In this document: one piece after another, positions 15,823 to 21,899 of the stretch | Layout of the letters: every line of letters starts with the position of its first letter | Numbering within the stretch: the stretch's first letter is position 1 | Origin: a virus | Virus record (IMG/VR): IMGVR_UViG_3300010885_008494 | Location: 1 to 21,899 of that record | Length of the DNA stretch: 21,899 nucleotides | Strand: one strand, 5' to 3' | Translations under genes and position numbers: made by a program | The notes under the pieces: model-generated | Told to the model about the DNA's origin: nothing | The model's database searches: none | Seen by the model: the letters and a program-made list of their open reading frames with translations, nothing else

Positions 15823-15842
15823 TCAATAAAAACCTATATAAT
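15814..15842 (+). promoter_or_regulatory. Sigma-70-type promoter upstream of the sliding clamp gene
   Basis: TTGACC at 15814-15819 and TATAAT at 15837-15842 are separated by 17 bases. The -35 box matches consensus at five of six positions and the -10 box is perfect. It begins inside the last codons of the dehydrogenase gene and the -10 box lies 21 bases before the clamp ATG at 15863, leaving room for a short leader. This is the best promoter in the window and fits high, separate expression of the clamp. Confidence 0.8.
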
Positions 15843-15862
15843 AACACAACATGGAGAATCAT

Positions 15863-16594
15863 ATGAAAGACTTTTTACAAGACCTAGTAGCACATACACA
15901 CAGCTTGGGATTTTTACCTCTGGTAAAAGTCAGTGCAACCAACAAAGACGTCAAGGTTGAATCGATTGCAGAAGATCGTTCAGTAATCTTGAACGCAACT
16001 ACGCACACGCCAGTAGACAATCTCGAAGGCACATTTGGTATGCCGAATCTCAACAAATTAGATTTGCATTTGAAATGCCCTGAATACAAAGAAGGTGCTG
16101 GCATCAGTATTGTTACACAACAAATTAACGGTGAAGATGTTCCTACAGGCTTGCATTTTGAAAATGCCATTGGAGACTATGAAAACAACTATCGTTTTAT
16201 GAATCAGCAAGTGATCAACGACAAAATGAAAACTGTTAAGTTCAAAGGCACAACTTGGGATGTTGAGTTTCAGCCCACTGTGGCAGCCATTCAAAGATTG
16301 CGCTTTCAAGCGGCAGCACATACAGAAGAAACCGTGTTCCAAGTCAAAACAGAAGACAACAATCTAGTGTTTAGTTTTGGTGATGCAAGCACACACGCAG
16401 GTGAGTTTGTATTTGAATCCAATGTTGGCAAAAAGCTGAAACAAACATGGTCATGGCCTGTGCAACAAGTGCAAAGTATTTTGAGTCTCGCTGGCGAATT
16501 GACCATGCGTATTGCAGATGCTGGTGCCATGCAGATCAGTGTGGATAGTGGAACTGCTGTATACGATTACATACTTCCAGCACAAAGCAAATAA
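15863..16594 (+). CDS. 45: Sliding clamp, DNA polymerase processivity factor (gp45-type)
   Basis: An upstream in-frame ATG at 15851 exists, but the ATG at 15863 has GGAG six bases upstream, so the product is taken as 243 residues (T4 gp45: 228). The trimeric clamp encircles DNA and tethers the polymerase; in T4 it also activates late promoters with gp33 and gp55. The sequence has the mixed alpha/beta pattern of the family and the segment NLEGTFGMPNLNKLDL at 53-68, which I recognise from clamps of marine T4-like phages. The C-terminal half has a KQTWSWPV strand and a DAGAMQISVDSG hairpin. Its own sigma-70-type promoter lies just upstream. Downstream, the stop overlaps the next start (TAATG). 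Confidence 0.88.
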   Translation: MKDFLQDLVAHTHSLGFLPLVKVSATNKDVKVESIAEDRSVILNATTHTPVDNLEGTFGMPNLNKLDLHLKCPEYKEGAGISIVTQQINGEDVPTGLHFENAIGDYENNYRFMNQQVINDKMKTVKFKGTTWDVEFQPTVAAIQRLRFQAAAHTEETVFQVKTEDNNLVFSFGDASTHAGEFVFESNVGKKLKQTWSWPVQQVQSILSLAGELTMRIADAGAMQISVDSGTAVYDYILPAQSK

Positions 16595-16773
16595 TGACTG
16601 AACTCCATAAAAGAACTGTAGTCAGAGCAGTAACTTATAGAATTATTGCATTGCTGATTACGGCTCTATGGACCGGATTAAGCAATGCTATAATAATTCA
16701 TGTGATACTAACTGCAATACATTATGCACACGAACGGGTATGGTTAAAAATAAAGTGGGGTCGAATTGAATAA
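16594..16773 (+). CDS. Small DUF2061-type membrane protein (59 aa)
   Basis: An ATG at 16594, overlapping the clamp stop as TAATG, opens a 59-residue frame. The product begins MTELHKRTVVRAVTYRIIA, has two hydrophobic segments (about 17-27 and 31-41) and ends with HYAHERVWLKIKWGRIE. The KRT start, the YRIIA/TWRIIA-type first helix, the HERVW motif and the WGR ending are those of the DUF2061 family of small inner-membrane proteins, whose function is unknown. It fills the gap between clamp and the next gene and overlaps the latter by eight bases, so it is probably translated as part of that unit. Confidence 0.82.
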   Translation: MTELHKRTVVRAVTYRIIALLITALWTGLSNAIIIHVILTAIHYAHERVWLKIKWGRIE

Positions 16774-18448
16774 GAACTTAACAGCACATCAAAGCGATTA
16801 CGCATATTTCCTGCCGGCAACGTCTGGGTTTTATAGTACCTATATAGGTAAACAGCGTTATAGCAATTATGTAGATCCTGCACGTATTCCTGCCAGCTTT
16901 GGTCCTATGGGCATTGAAGCAATGAATTATTTGAATCCCAATGCGGCGTTCTATTTTGATCATTGCTTATATTCAGCTGGACATGCCAACTTAGATTTGA
17001 CCAAACCTGATCCAAGTGAAGACATGTTCCGTAATAGAGATCGATCAACCAGTTGGGTGTTGGGTGATTCTGGTGGATTCCAGATTGGTAAAGGTGTATG
17101 GGAAGGCGAGTGGAATGACCCAACAGGGCCAATAGTTGCACAACGTATGGCCGAAGCTGTTGCCAAAGGCGTTGAACACGTGCCAATACTAAAAGATGAT
17201 GGTACACCTAAACATGACAAACATGGCAATACCAAAATGCTCAAGATTGATCATGTTAAAATTTATCAAGCCAAACTAGATGCGGCACAAAAGAAACGCG
17301 AACAAGTACTAGCATGGATGGACGCATTAATGGACTATGGCATGGTACTTGATATTCCAGCATGGGTTGGTCGTAGCCCAGTAGGTGCTAAAAATAGTTG
17401 TATTAGTGATTATGATCAAGCAGTTGAGGCCACAAAATACAACAACAATTATTTTATCAAGCATCGTACAGGTGCCTGCAAGTTCTTGAACGTGTTGCAA
17501 GGTGAGAATCACGGGCAAGCAGAAGATTGGTATCAGAAAATGAAAGAATTTTGCGATCCAACAAAGTATGATAAACCGTTTAACGGTTGGGCTATGGGTG
17601 GACAAAACATGTGTGATGTCGAACTCGTACTAAAAAGATTAGTAGCATTGAAATTCGATGGACTTCTTGAAAAAGGTCATCAGGATTGGATGCACTTCCT
17701 AGGCACTAGTAAATTAGAATGGGCACTCCTGCTAACAGACATCCAACGTGCGATAAGGAAATATCACAATGAAGACTTTACCATATCTTTTGACTGCGCC
17801 TCGCCTTTTCTGGCAACAGCAAATGGACAGATCTACGTCCAAACAGAAATTACAGACAGACAAAAATGGCTCTATCGCATGTTGCCAAGTGTTGACGACA
17901 AAAAATACGCCAACGACACACGACTGTTCAAAGACGCAGTAGTACAAGACAAATGGTTTGACAATTTTGAATCCAGTCCTCTGATGGATGGAGTGGCAAT
18001 CAAAGATATTTGCATATATGCTCCCGGCGACCTAAATAAGATAGGTAAAGAAGGACGTACCAGTTGGGATAGCTTTACCTATGCCATCATGATGGGCCAT
18101 AATGTATGGATGCATATCAATAGTGTACAAGAAGCCAATCGTCAATATGATGCTGGCTTGTGTCCTGATATGCTAGTGGATGAACAGTTTGATAGGATTT
18201 ATTTTAAAGATGTAGCGGATCTGATATTTTCTAGAGATACCAAAGAAGAAGCGGATGCAATTATTGAAACATTTAAAAAGTTCTTTATGAGTATTCCTGG
18301 TACTAGAGGTTATACAGGTAAACGACTTATTAATTCAAATACCATGGCCGAAGAACACTTTGATATTGACATAAATTTAACTATCGAAAAAGCAGTTGCA
18401 AAAGAAGCACATAAACCCGTACTTAACGAATCACTATTTGAGTTTTAA
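16766..18448 (+). CDS. dpdA: TGT/DpdA-like base transglycosylase with polymerase-like clamp-binding tail
   Basis: The 560-residue protein has the signature residues of tRNA-guanine transglycosylase in order: DSGGFQ at 101-106 (base-recognition aspartate), LDIP with D196, LQG at 244-246, AMGGQ at 276-280 (TGT has a GG here), FLGT at 311-314 and SFDCASP at 341-347, where D343 corresponds to the nucleophile. TGT swaps guanine for a 7-deazaguanine; phage DpdA enzymes do this in DNA. The four zinc ligands of bacterial TGT are not seen. The last five residues, SLFEF, equal those of the DNA polymerase. The start is TTG with GGGG five bases upstream, because no ATG lies before residue 48. A tRNA-acting enzyme is the alternative, but the clamp-like tail favours DNA. 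No preQ0 synthesis genes are in this window. Confidence 0.8.
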   Translation: MNKNLTAHQSDYAYFLPATSGFYSTYIGKQRYSNYVDPARIPASFGPMGIEAMNYLNPNAAFYFDHCLYSAGHANLDLTKPDPSEDMFRNRDRSTSWVLGDSGGFQIGKGVWEGEWNDPTGPIVAQRMAEAVAKGVEHVPILKDDGTPKHDKHGNTKMLKIDHVKIYQAKLDAAQKKREQVLAWMDALMDYGMVLDIPAWVGRSPVGAKNSCISDYDQAVEATKYNNNYFIKHRTGACKFLNVLQGENHGQAEDWYQKMKEFCDPTKYDKPFNGWAMGGQNMCDVELVLKRLVALKFDGLLEKGHQDWMHFLGTSKLEWALLLTDIQRAIRKYHNEDFTISFDCASPFLATANGQIYVQTEITDRQKWLYRMLPSVDDKKYANDTRLFKDAVVQDKWFDNFESSPLMDGVAIKDICIYAPGDLNKIGKEGRTSWDSFTYAIMMGHNVWMHINSVQEANRQYDAGLCPDMLVDEQFDRIYFKDVADLIFSRDTKEEADAIIETFKKFFMSIPGTRGYTGKRLINSNTMAEEHFDIDINLTIEKAVAKEAHKPVLNESLFEF

Positions 18449-18697
18449 ATGACACTACCTGATGAACGATATCGTGCTGTAATGGAAACTAAGAAGTTTC
18501 TATTATCCATTCTAAACACCAGAAGCGGATTGTCAAAAGACATGAAAGAACAAGCTAGATGGTGCTTGAGACATTATCCTAGCGAATACGATATGGATCG
18601 TGCCTCCGAGGGCTCACCTGACGTCTTTCAAAGACGTATGGAAGATGTAACCCGTATGTTCAAAGCCTATGAGGAAAAGAAAAATGAACAAGCGTAG
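18449..18697 (+). CDS. BPSL0761-like small protein of unknown function (82 aa)
   Basis: The 82-residue product begins MTLPDERYRAVMETKKFLLSIL and continues with ARWCLRHYPSEYDMDRAS. The spacing of ERYRAV, FL, ARxxLRHYP and YDM fits the BPSL0761 family of short bacterial and phage proteins as I remember it; no function is known for that family. It is entirely helical by eye, with a charged C-terminal end (EEKKNEQA). The ATG directly follows the stop of the transglycosylase gene and the 3' end overlaps the next gene by 14 bases, so it is part of the same unit. Confidence 0.78.
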   Translation: MTLPDERYRAVMETKKFLLSILNTRSGLSKDMKEQARWCLRHYPSEYDMDRASEGSPDVFQRRMEDVTRMFKAYEEKKNEQA

Positions 18698-19577
18698 TTT
18701 GGTAATTGGTATGGGTATCGGTCAGTTATACAAAACTGTTTTGACCGATCTGGGACATGAGGTGGTCACTGTGGATCGCGATCCTAGCAAAGGTGCAGAT
18801 TTTGAGTCAGTTGATGTGGCCATTATAACTCATGGTGCATTTGATACTGTGCATATTTGTACACCCAATTTCACACACTTTGATATTGCTACCAAAGTGG
18901 CAAAACATGCCAAGATAGTATTCATTGAAAAGCCAGGTGTAAGTACAAGTAGAATATGGGAAACGTTGGTTAAGACATTTCCCAACACACAGTTCATGAT
19001 GGTTAAAAACAATCAGTGGCGTGATAACATTGTAGACCTAATCAAACTTACAGAGAAATCCAAGAGTATAGAAATACGTTGGCACAACAAGGATCGTGTA
19101 CCCAATCCTGGCACATGGTTCACTACCAAAAAATTGTCATTTGGTGGTGTCAGTCGAGATTTGATGCCTCACTTGCTCAGCGTGTTCATGGTGTTGGAGC
19201 CCTACTATAAAACAGCCACGCCCACATTGCGGGTGGCCACACAGGATTGGACATTGAAAGATGTTGCCGATACAGATTATGGCACAGTTAACGCAGATGG
19301 CACATATGATGTAGACGACAATTGCTGTTTGGGATTTGTGTGTAACAATCGAGTATGGATGTTGAGTGCAAATTGGCGCACATTACAAGAAGACGACCGT
19401 GCCATTGTCTTTACCATGCAGGATGATAGTCAAGTTCGGGTAGAATTAGGACTTTGTCCAGAACAAGCATATCAAACCATGATACAAGATGCATTACTAA
19501 GCTACTACGAATCAACGTTTTGGAACAAGCAACTGACTCAGGACCTATGGATACACGAACAAATAGAAAATATATGA
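18684..19577 (+). CDS. Gfo/Idh/MocA-type NAD(P)-dependent oxidoreductase
   Basis: The frame opens at 18669, but the ATG at 18684 is preferred: an AGGAAAA precedes it and the protein then starts MNKRSLVIGMGIG, directly at the Rossmann fold. In the 297-residue product the dinucleotide site is GMGIG at 9-13, DR at 31-32 ends the second strand, VHICTPN at 56-62 is the family's CTPN-type motif, and IEKPG at 81-85 is the EKP motif near the catalytic centre. Family members oxidise or reduce sugars and similar polyols. A large C-terminal domain follows, with several Trp residues. The substrate is unknown. The gene overlaps the next by four bases (ATGA), so the two oxidoreductases are coupled and may act in one pathway. 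Confidence 0.83.
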   Translation: MNKRSLVIGMGIGQLYKTVLTDLGHEVVTVDRDPSKGADFESVDVAIITHGAFDTVHICTPNFTHFDIATKVAKHAKIVFIEKPGVSTSRIWETLVKTFPNTQFMMVKNNQWRDNIVDLIKLTEKSKSIEIRWHNKDRVPNPGTWFTTKKLSFGGVSRDLMPHLLSVFMVLEPYYKTATPTLRVATQDWTLKDVADTDYGTVNADGTYDVDDNCCLGFVCNNRVWMLSANWRTLQEDDRAIVFTMQDDSQVRVELGLCPEQAYQTMIQDALLSYYESTFWNKQLTQDLWIHEQIENI

Positions 19578-20473
19578 TAGTTAACTGTTTGCAAACAACT
19601 GGACAAGGGCAGTTCGAAGAGGTTGAGTACAGCAAACCCGATCCCGAACCTTATGAGATTGAAGTCCGTGCTGTTATGACCGGTGTGTGTCGTAGTGACA
19701 TCGACATGATGCAAGGTAATTTTGGTCCATTACCGTTGGGTATGCAAGGTCATGAAGGTATTGGACAAGTAACACGTATCGGTTCTAGTGTAGTGACCAC
19801 CCAGATTGGTGCGTATGTTGCTACTCGTGGCGAACCTGCTTATGCAGACTATTATAATGTACGCATGGATGAGTATGTGGAGATTCCAGAAGCACATCCT
19901 CGCTATATTTTAGAGCCTGTGGCTTGTGGTATTAATCTTATTAATCAAGCCAAAGATTTAATTGAATCAAAACAAGGTGTGGAAAGCAAAATGCTTATTT
20001 TAGGCAGTGGTTTTCTTGCATGGGTCGCTTACCACACTATGCGTTTGAATGGTTATATCTATCAAGTGGATGTATTAGGGTCTAATAATTTAGAACTTTG
20101 GGGTGATCGGTTACTACTTGGTACTAGTTTAAGCTATGATGTAGTTGTAGATGTTAGTGGAAAATATGAGCTAGGTACAGATATTAACCTAAATAATGAT
20201 GCCCTTGTTATAGATGCTGTTGGTAAGACTATTAATAAAGCAGAAGCAGAATATTTGCTTTGGAAAGCTGTCACTACTGTAAGACCCAGTCCGAGAAACA
20301 AACACTTTATCGACTGTATGCACTTTGCACGTCATTGGATTGAAAACGGTTATCTTGAGGTTGATTCATTCTGGACACAGTGTTACAATCGTACTACTGA
20401 ATGGCAACAAGCGTTTGCGGATGGTGTGGATCGTCCGAACGGTTACAGTAGAGGTTATATCAAATGGGACTAA
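19574..20473 (+). CDS. Zinc-alcohol-dehydrogenase-like (MDR) protein
   Basis: The longer frame from 19454 overlaps the previous gene by over 120 bases, so the ATG at 19574 (ATGA overlap) is taken as the start. The product is 299 residues, shorter than the usual 340-350. The catalytic zinc region has GVCRSD (C39) and GHEG (H60, E61), and LEPVACG at 113-119 matches the conserved downstream site. The NAD(P) site is LGSGFLA at 143-149, one glycine short of the usual GxGxxG. The four-cysteine structural zinc lobe is absent. Family members interconvert alcohols and carbonyls, often on sugars or amino acids. Coupling to the Gfo/Idh/MocA-type gene suggests a two-step conversion of an unknown sugar-like substrate. 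Confidence 0.82.
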   Translation: MIVNCLQTTGQGQFEEVEYSKPDPEPYEIEVRAVMTGVCRSDIDMMQGNFGPLPLGMQGHEGIGQVTRIGSSVVTTQIGAYVATRGEPAYADYYNVRMDEYVEIPEAHPRYILEPVACGINLINQAKDLIESKQGVESKMLILGSGFLAWVAYHTMRLNGYIYQVDVLGSNNLELWGDRLLLGTSLSYDVVVDVSGKYELGTDINLNNDALVIDAVGKTINKAEAEYLLWKAVTTVRPSPRNKHFIDCMHFARHWIENGYLEVDSFWTQCYNRTTEWQQAFADGVDRPNGYSRGYIKWD

Positions 20474-21003
20474 ACACTGAACAACGACAAGACGTCGTTT
20501 ACTTTACAGGTTATGAAGTCGAACATACAGTGTGTTATGGCATGTACACATTGTTTGTGGTTGGTACTCCCACTCTTGAAGAAATCTTGCGTAAGGCAGA
20601 TGATACTCAAGCATACTTAGATGAGTCTAAACGTATTCGACACATTTACTTTGGCACTAGTCAGAGTTTTAATCCTAAATCAATCAGCCACGAAGAATAT
20701 CGAGCGTGGGACGAAGTTATTATAGGATGCTTGAAAAAAGACTATTGGGTTACTTTAGACTTTGGTGTTGAACATATCGAAGGCATACTGGAGTCTGCCT
20801 ACAACGAATACCCTCGCTTTGTTCCTATGATCAGTGTCAAGTTACCTTACATTAATCAACTCAACTACAATGCCACACTTAAACTGGACGACCGAACTTG
20901 GGGTGCTACCAATCCAGGCGTGTGGACACATCACTTGCAGAGCTTGATGAGTAAAGACAAGTATACTCATTGGGATCAGTACACACAAGATGCAACACTA
21001 TGA
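20464..21003 (+). CDS. T4-like phage protein of unknown function (179 aa)
   Basis: The 179-residue product starts at ATG 20464, overlapping the previous gene by ten bases, with AGAGG nine bases upstream. It is acidic and soluble, with YFTGYEVEHTVCYGMYTLFVVG at the start, RIRHIYFGTSQSFNP in the middle, and VPMISVKLPYINQLNYNATLKLDD toward the end. I recall close relatives in T4-like cyanophages, all without a known function. A mixed alpha/beta fold is likely. Its overlaps on both sides place it in the same operon as the oxidoreductases and the next phage genes. Confidence 0.82.
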   Translation: MGLNTEQRQDVVYFTGYEVEHTVCYGMYTLFVVGTPTLEEILRKADDTQAYLDESKRIRHIYFGTSQSFNPKSISHEEYRAWDEVIIGCLKKDYWVTLDFGVEHIEGILESAYNEYPRFVPMISVKLPYINQLNYNATLKLDDRTWGATNPGVWTHHLQSLMSKDKYTHWDQYTQDATL

Positions 21004-21395
21004 TTATTAAACAAGACATAAGGCCACTTAAAATGATTTGGGTTACTTTTCGTAAAGAAGGTATCCATTGCTATCCGGCGGCAGCCACAGATCCAAACTT
21101 GGCAACAGGAGATGAATATGATGTATCGTTCCTTGCTAATCCTCACCGCCATATCTTTCATTTCAGGGTGTGGATCAGTGTGCAACACAATGACAGGGAC
21201 ATTGAGTTCATCCAGTTCAAACGATGGCTCGAGTCGCTGTATAATGGTCAAGGTTCCACTTTAAGCCTTGACTACAAGAGTTGTGAGATGATGTCAGATG
21301 ATTTACATGGCATCATCTCACTAAAGTATCCAAGCCGTGAGGTATGGATTGAAGTCTCCGAGGATGGAGAAAATGGTAGTTTTATTAAGTATTAA
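21000..21395 (+). CDS. T4-like phage protein of unknown function (131 aa)
   Basis: The frame opens at 20970, but the ATG at 21000 forms an ATGA overlap with the previous stop, giving MIIKQDIRP and 131 residues; an ATG at residue 12 is a second option. The segments YPAAATDPNLATGDEYDVSF, PHRHIFHFRVWI, DIEFIQFKRWLESLY and SREVWIEVSEDGENG make up almost the whole protein. I recall this string of motifs from T4-like cyanophage proteins with no known function. Several His residues cluster in PHRHIFHF, which might bind a metal, but this is not established. Confidence 0.82.
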   Translation: MIIKQDIRPLKMIWVTFRKEGIHCYPAAATDPNLATGDEYDVSFLANPHRHIFHFRVWISVQHNDRDIEFIQFKRWLESLYNGQGSTLSLDYKSCEMMSDDLHGIISLKYPSREVWIEVSEDGENGSFIKY

Positions 21396-21409
21396 CAAGG
21401 AAAGCTAGA

Positions 21410-21658
21410 ATGGCTAAGAATTATAAAGAGTATGCGTATTTTGAAAACCGCCCGGATGTAGTTAAGATCTTTGATGATCTCGAGGCATTCCATGAATGGT
21501 GTCGTTTTGAAATGGCACCATTTGACGAAAGTCATCTCTACAACAGAGAAAGTTGGGTTTGGCGTAATTTCGATAAGAGCCGCCGTGCTAAAAACGGCAC
21601 AGGTGAACGCAAGCCATATCTGGGTAAAAATCCTCGATATGTTAAAGAGGCAAGATGA
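21410..21658 (+). CDS. T4-like phage protein of unknown function (82 aa)
   Basis: The 82-residue basic protein begins MAKNYKEYAYFENRPDVVKIFDD. It continues with a helix (LEAFHEWCRFEMAPFD), then YNRESWVWRNFDKSRR and a Lys/Arg/Gly-rich C-terminus (KNGTGERKPYLGKNP). A good Shine-Dalgarno (AAGGAAA at 21397-21403) precedes the ATG. The basic tail may bind nucleic acid, which is inference. Similar small proteins occur next to relatives of the previous gene in T4-like cyanophages as I recall, so the block may be conserved. It overlaps the next gene by four bases (ATGA). Confidence 0.8.
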   Translation: MAKNYKEYAYFENRPDVVKIFDDLEAFHEWCRFEMAPFDESHLYNRESWVWRNFDKSRRAKNGTGERKPYLGKNPRYVKEAR

Positions 21659-21899
21659 CAGTCTTTGTTGTCGATTTAGAAGCAGTTGAAACCAGGTACA
21701 CGGGTCAGTGGAAGACCCATGTGCCTGCTTTACTTAAAAAGGCAGGACATAATGTTCAAATTATCGCTGGCCCTGAGGATATTCCTACAGCCACTACTCC
21801 TGGTGCTTTTCTTAATTTTGGTGGCACCAATATATACAAGTCTAGTCAAGTTGAACAAATGGGCCGTTTATTTTGTAGCGGATCCGTTCATCCCGGCGA
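21655..21899 (+). CDS. T4-like phage protein, N-terminal part only (cut by window end)
   Basis: An ATG at 21655, in an ATGA overlap with the previous stop, opens a frame that runs to the end of the window (81 complete codons). The product begins MTVFVVDLEAVETRYTGQW and continues with LLKKAGHNVQIIAGPEDIP and FLNFGGTN. The first part resembles the N-terminal strand-helix-strand of a Rossmann-type fold, as in some glycosyltransferases, but too little is present to decide. I recall relatives in T4-like cyanophages without a known function. Confidence 0.78.
   Translation, partial: MTVFVVDLEAVETRYTGQWKTHVPALLKKAGHNVQIIAGPEDIPTATTPGAFLNFGGTNIYKSSQVEQMGRLFCSGSVHPG

Noticed and set aside
16766-18448. 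Ordinary host-type tRNA-guanine transglycosylase
   Set aside because: The protein is much longer than bacterial TGT (about 375 residues), the C-terminal zinc ligand set is not visible, and the polymerase-like tail points to DNA. It is not fully excluded.

Overview
The window looks like part of a T4-like myophage (Caudoviricetes) genome, probably a marine or freshwater phage of a Gram-negative bacterium. All 21 genes lie on the + strand and are tightly packed, with many ATGA, TAATG or longer stop/start overlaps and only five gaps of about 30-80 bases. The strongest markers are a T4 gp43-type family B DNA polymerase, a gp45-type sliding clamp, a DsbA-type late-transcription DNA-binding protein, ATAAATA/CTAAATA late-promoter-like boxes, and a set of internal virion-type proteins carrying short T4 gp21-like (hydrophobic-x-Glu-small) processing motifs. 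Base composition is moderate and even (roughly 40% GC by eye). No tRNA, CRISPR array, insertion sequence or integrase was seen. The host cannot be named from this sequence.

Region 1 (1-2978): the C-terminal end of a peptide deformylase, overlapped by a complete ClpA-type AAA+ unfoldase with a ClpP-docking IGF loop, then a 198-residue protein of unknown function. Region 2 (3037-11961): a late-type block of likely virion or capsid-interior proteins. It holds a 984-residue multidomain protein (nucleotidyltransferase, ligase-like and HxGH adenylyltransferase motifs plus a C-terminal module), a stand-alone relative of that module, a Dps ferritin-like protein, and several lysine-rich or low-complexity proteins of unknown function.

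Region 3 (11962-16594): replication and late transcription. A good sigma-70-type promoter precedes dsbA. The polymerase gene follows a leader with two hairpins whose 8-base loops are almost identical and which resemble the T4 gp43 translational operator. A short UDP-glucose-dehydrogenase-like gene comes next, and the sliding clamp has its own sigma-70-type promoter.

Region 4 (16594-21899): a small DUF2061-type membrane protein, a TGT/DpdA-like base transglycosylase whose last five residues (SLFEF) match those of the DNA polymerase, a small BPSL0761-like protein, a Gfo/Idh/MocA-type oxidoreductase, a zinc-alcohol-dehydrogenase-like protein, and four phage proteins of unknown function, the last cut by the window edge.

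The most notable hypothesis is a clamp-tethered, post-replicative DNA-guanine modification enzyme. Next are the tandem polymerase-leader hairpins, and a family of proteins with short capsid-targeting-like N-termini, including a three-enzyme protein that could be packaged and injected with the genome.
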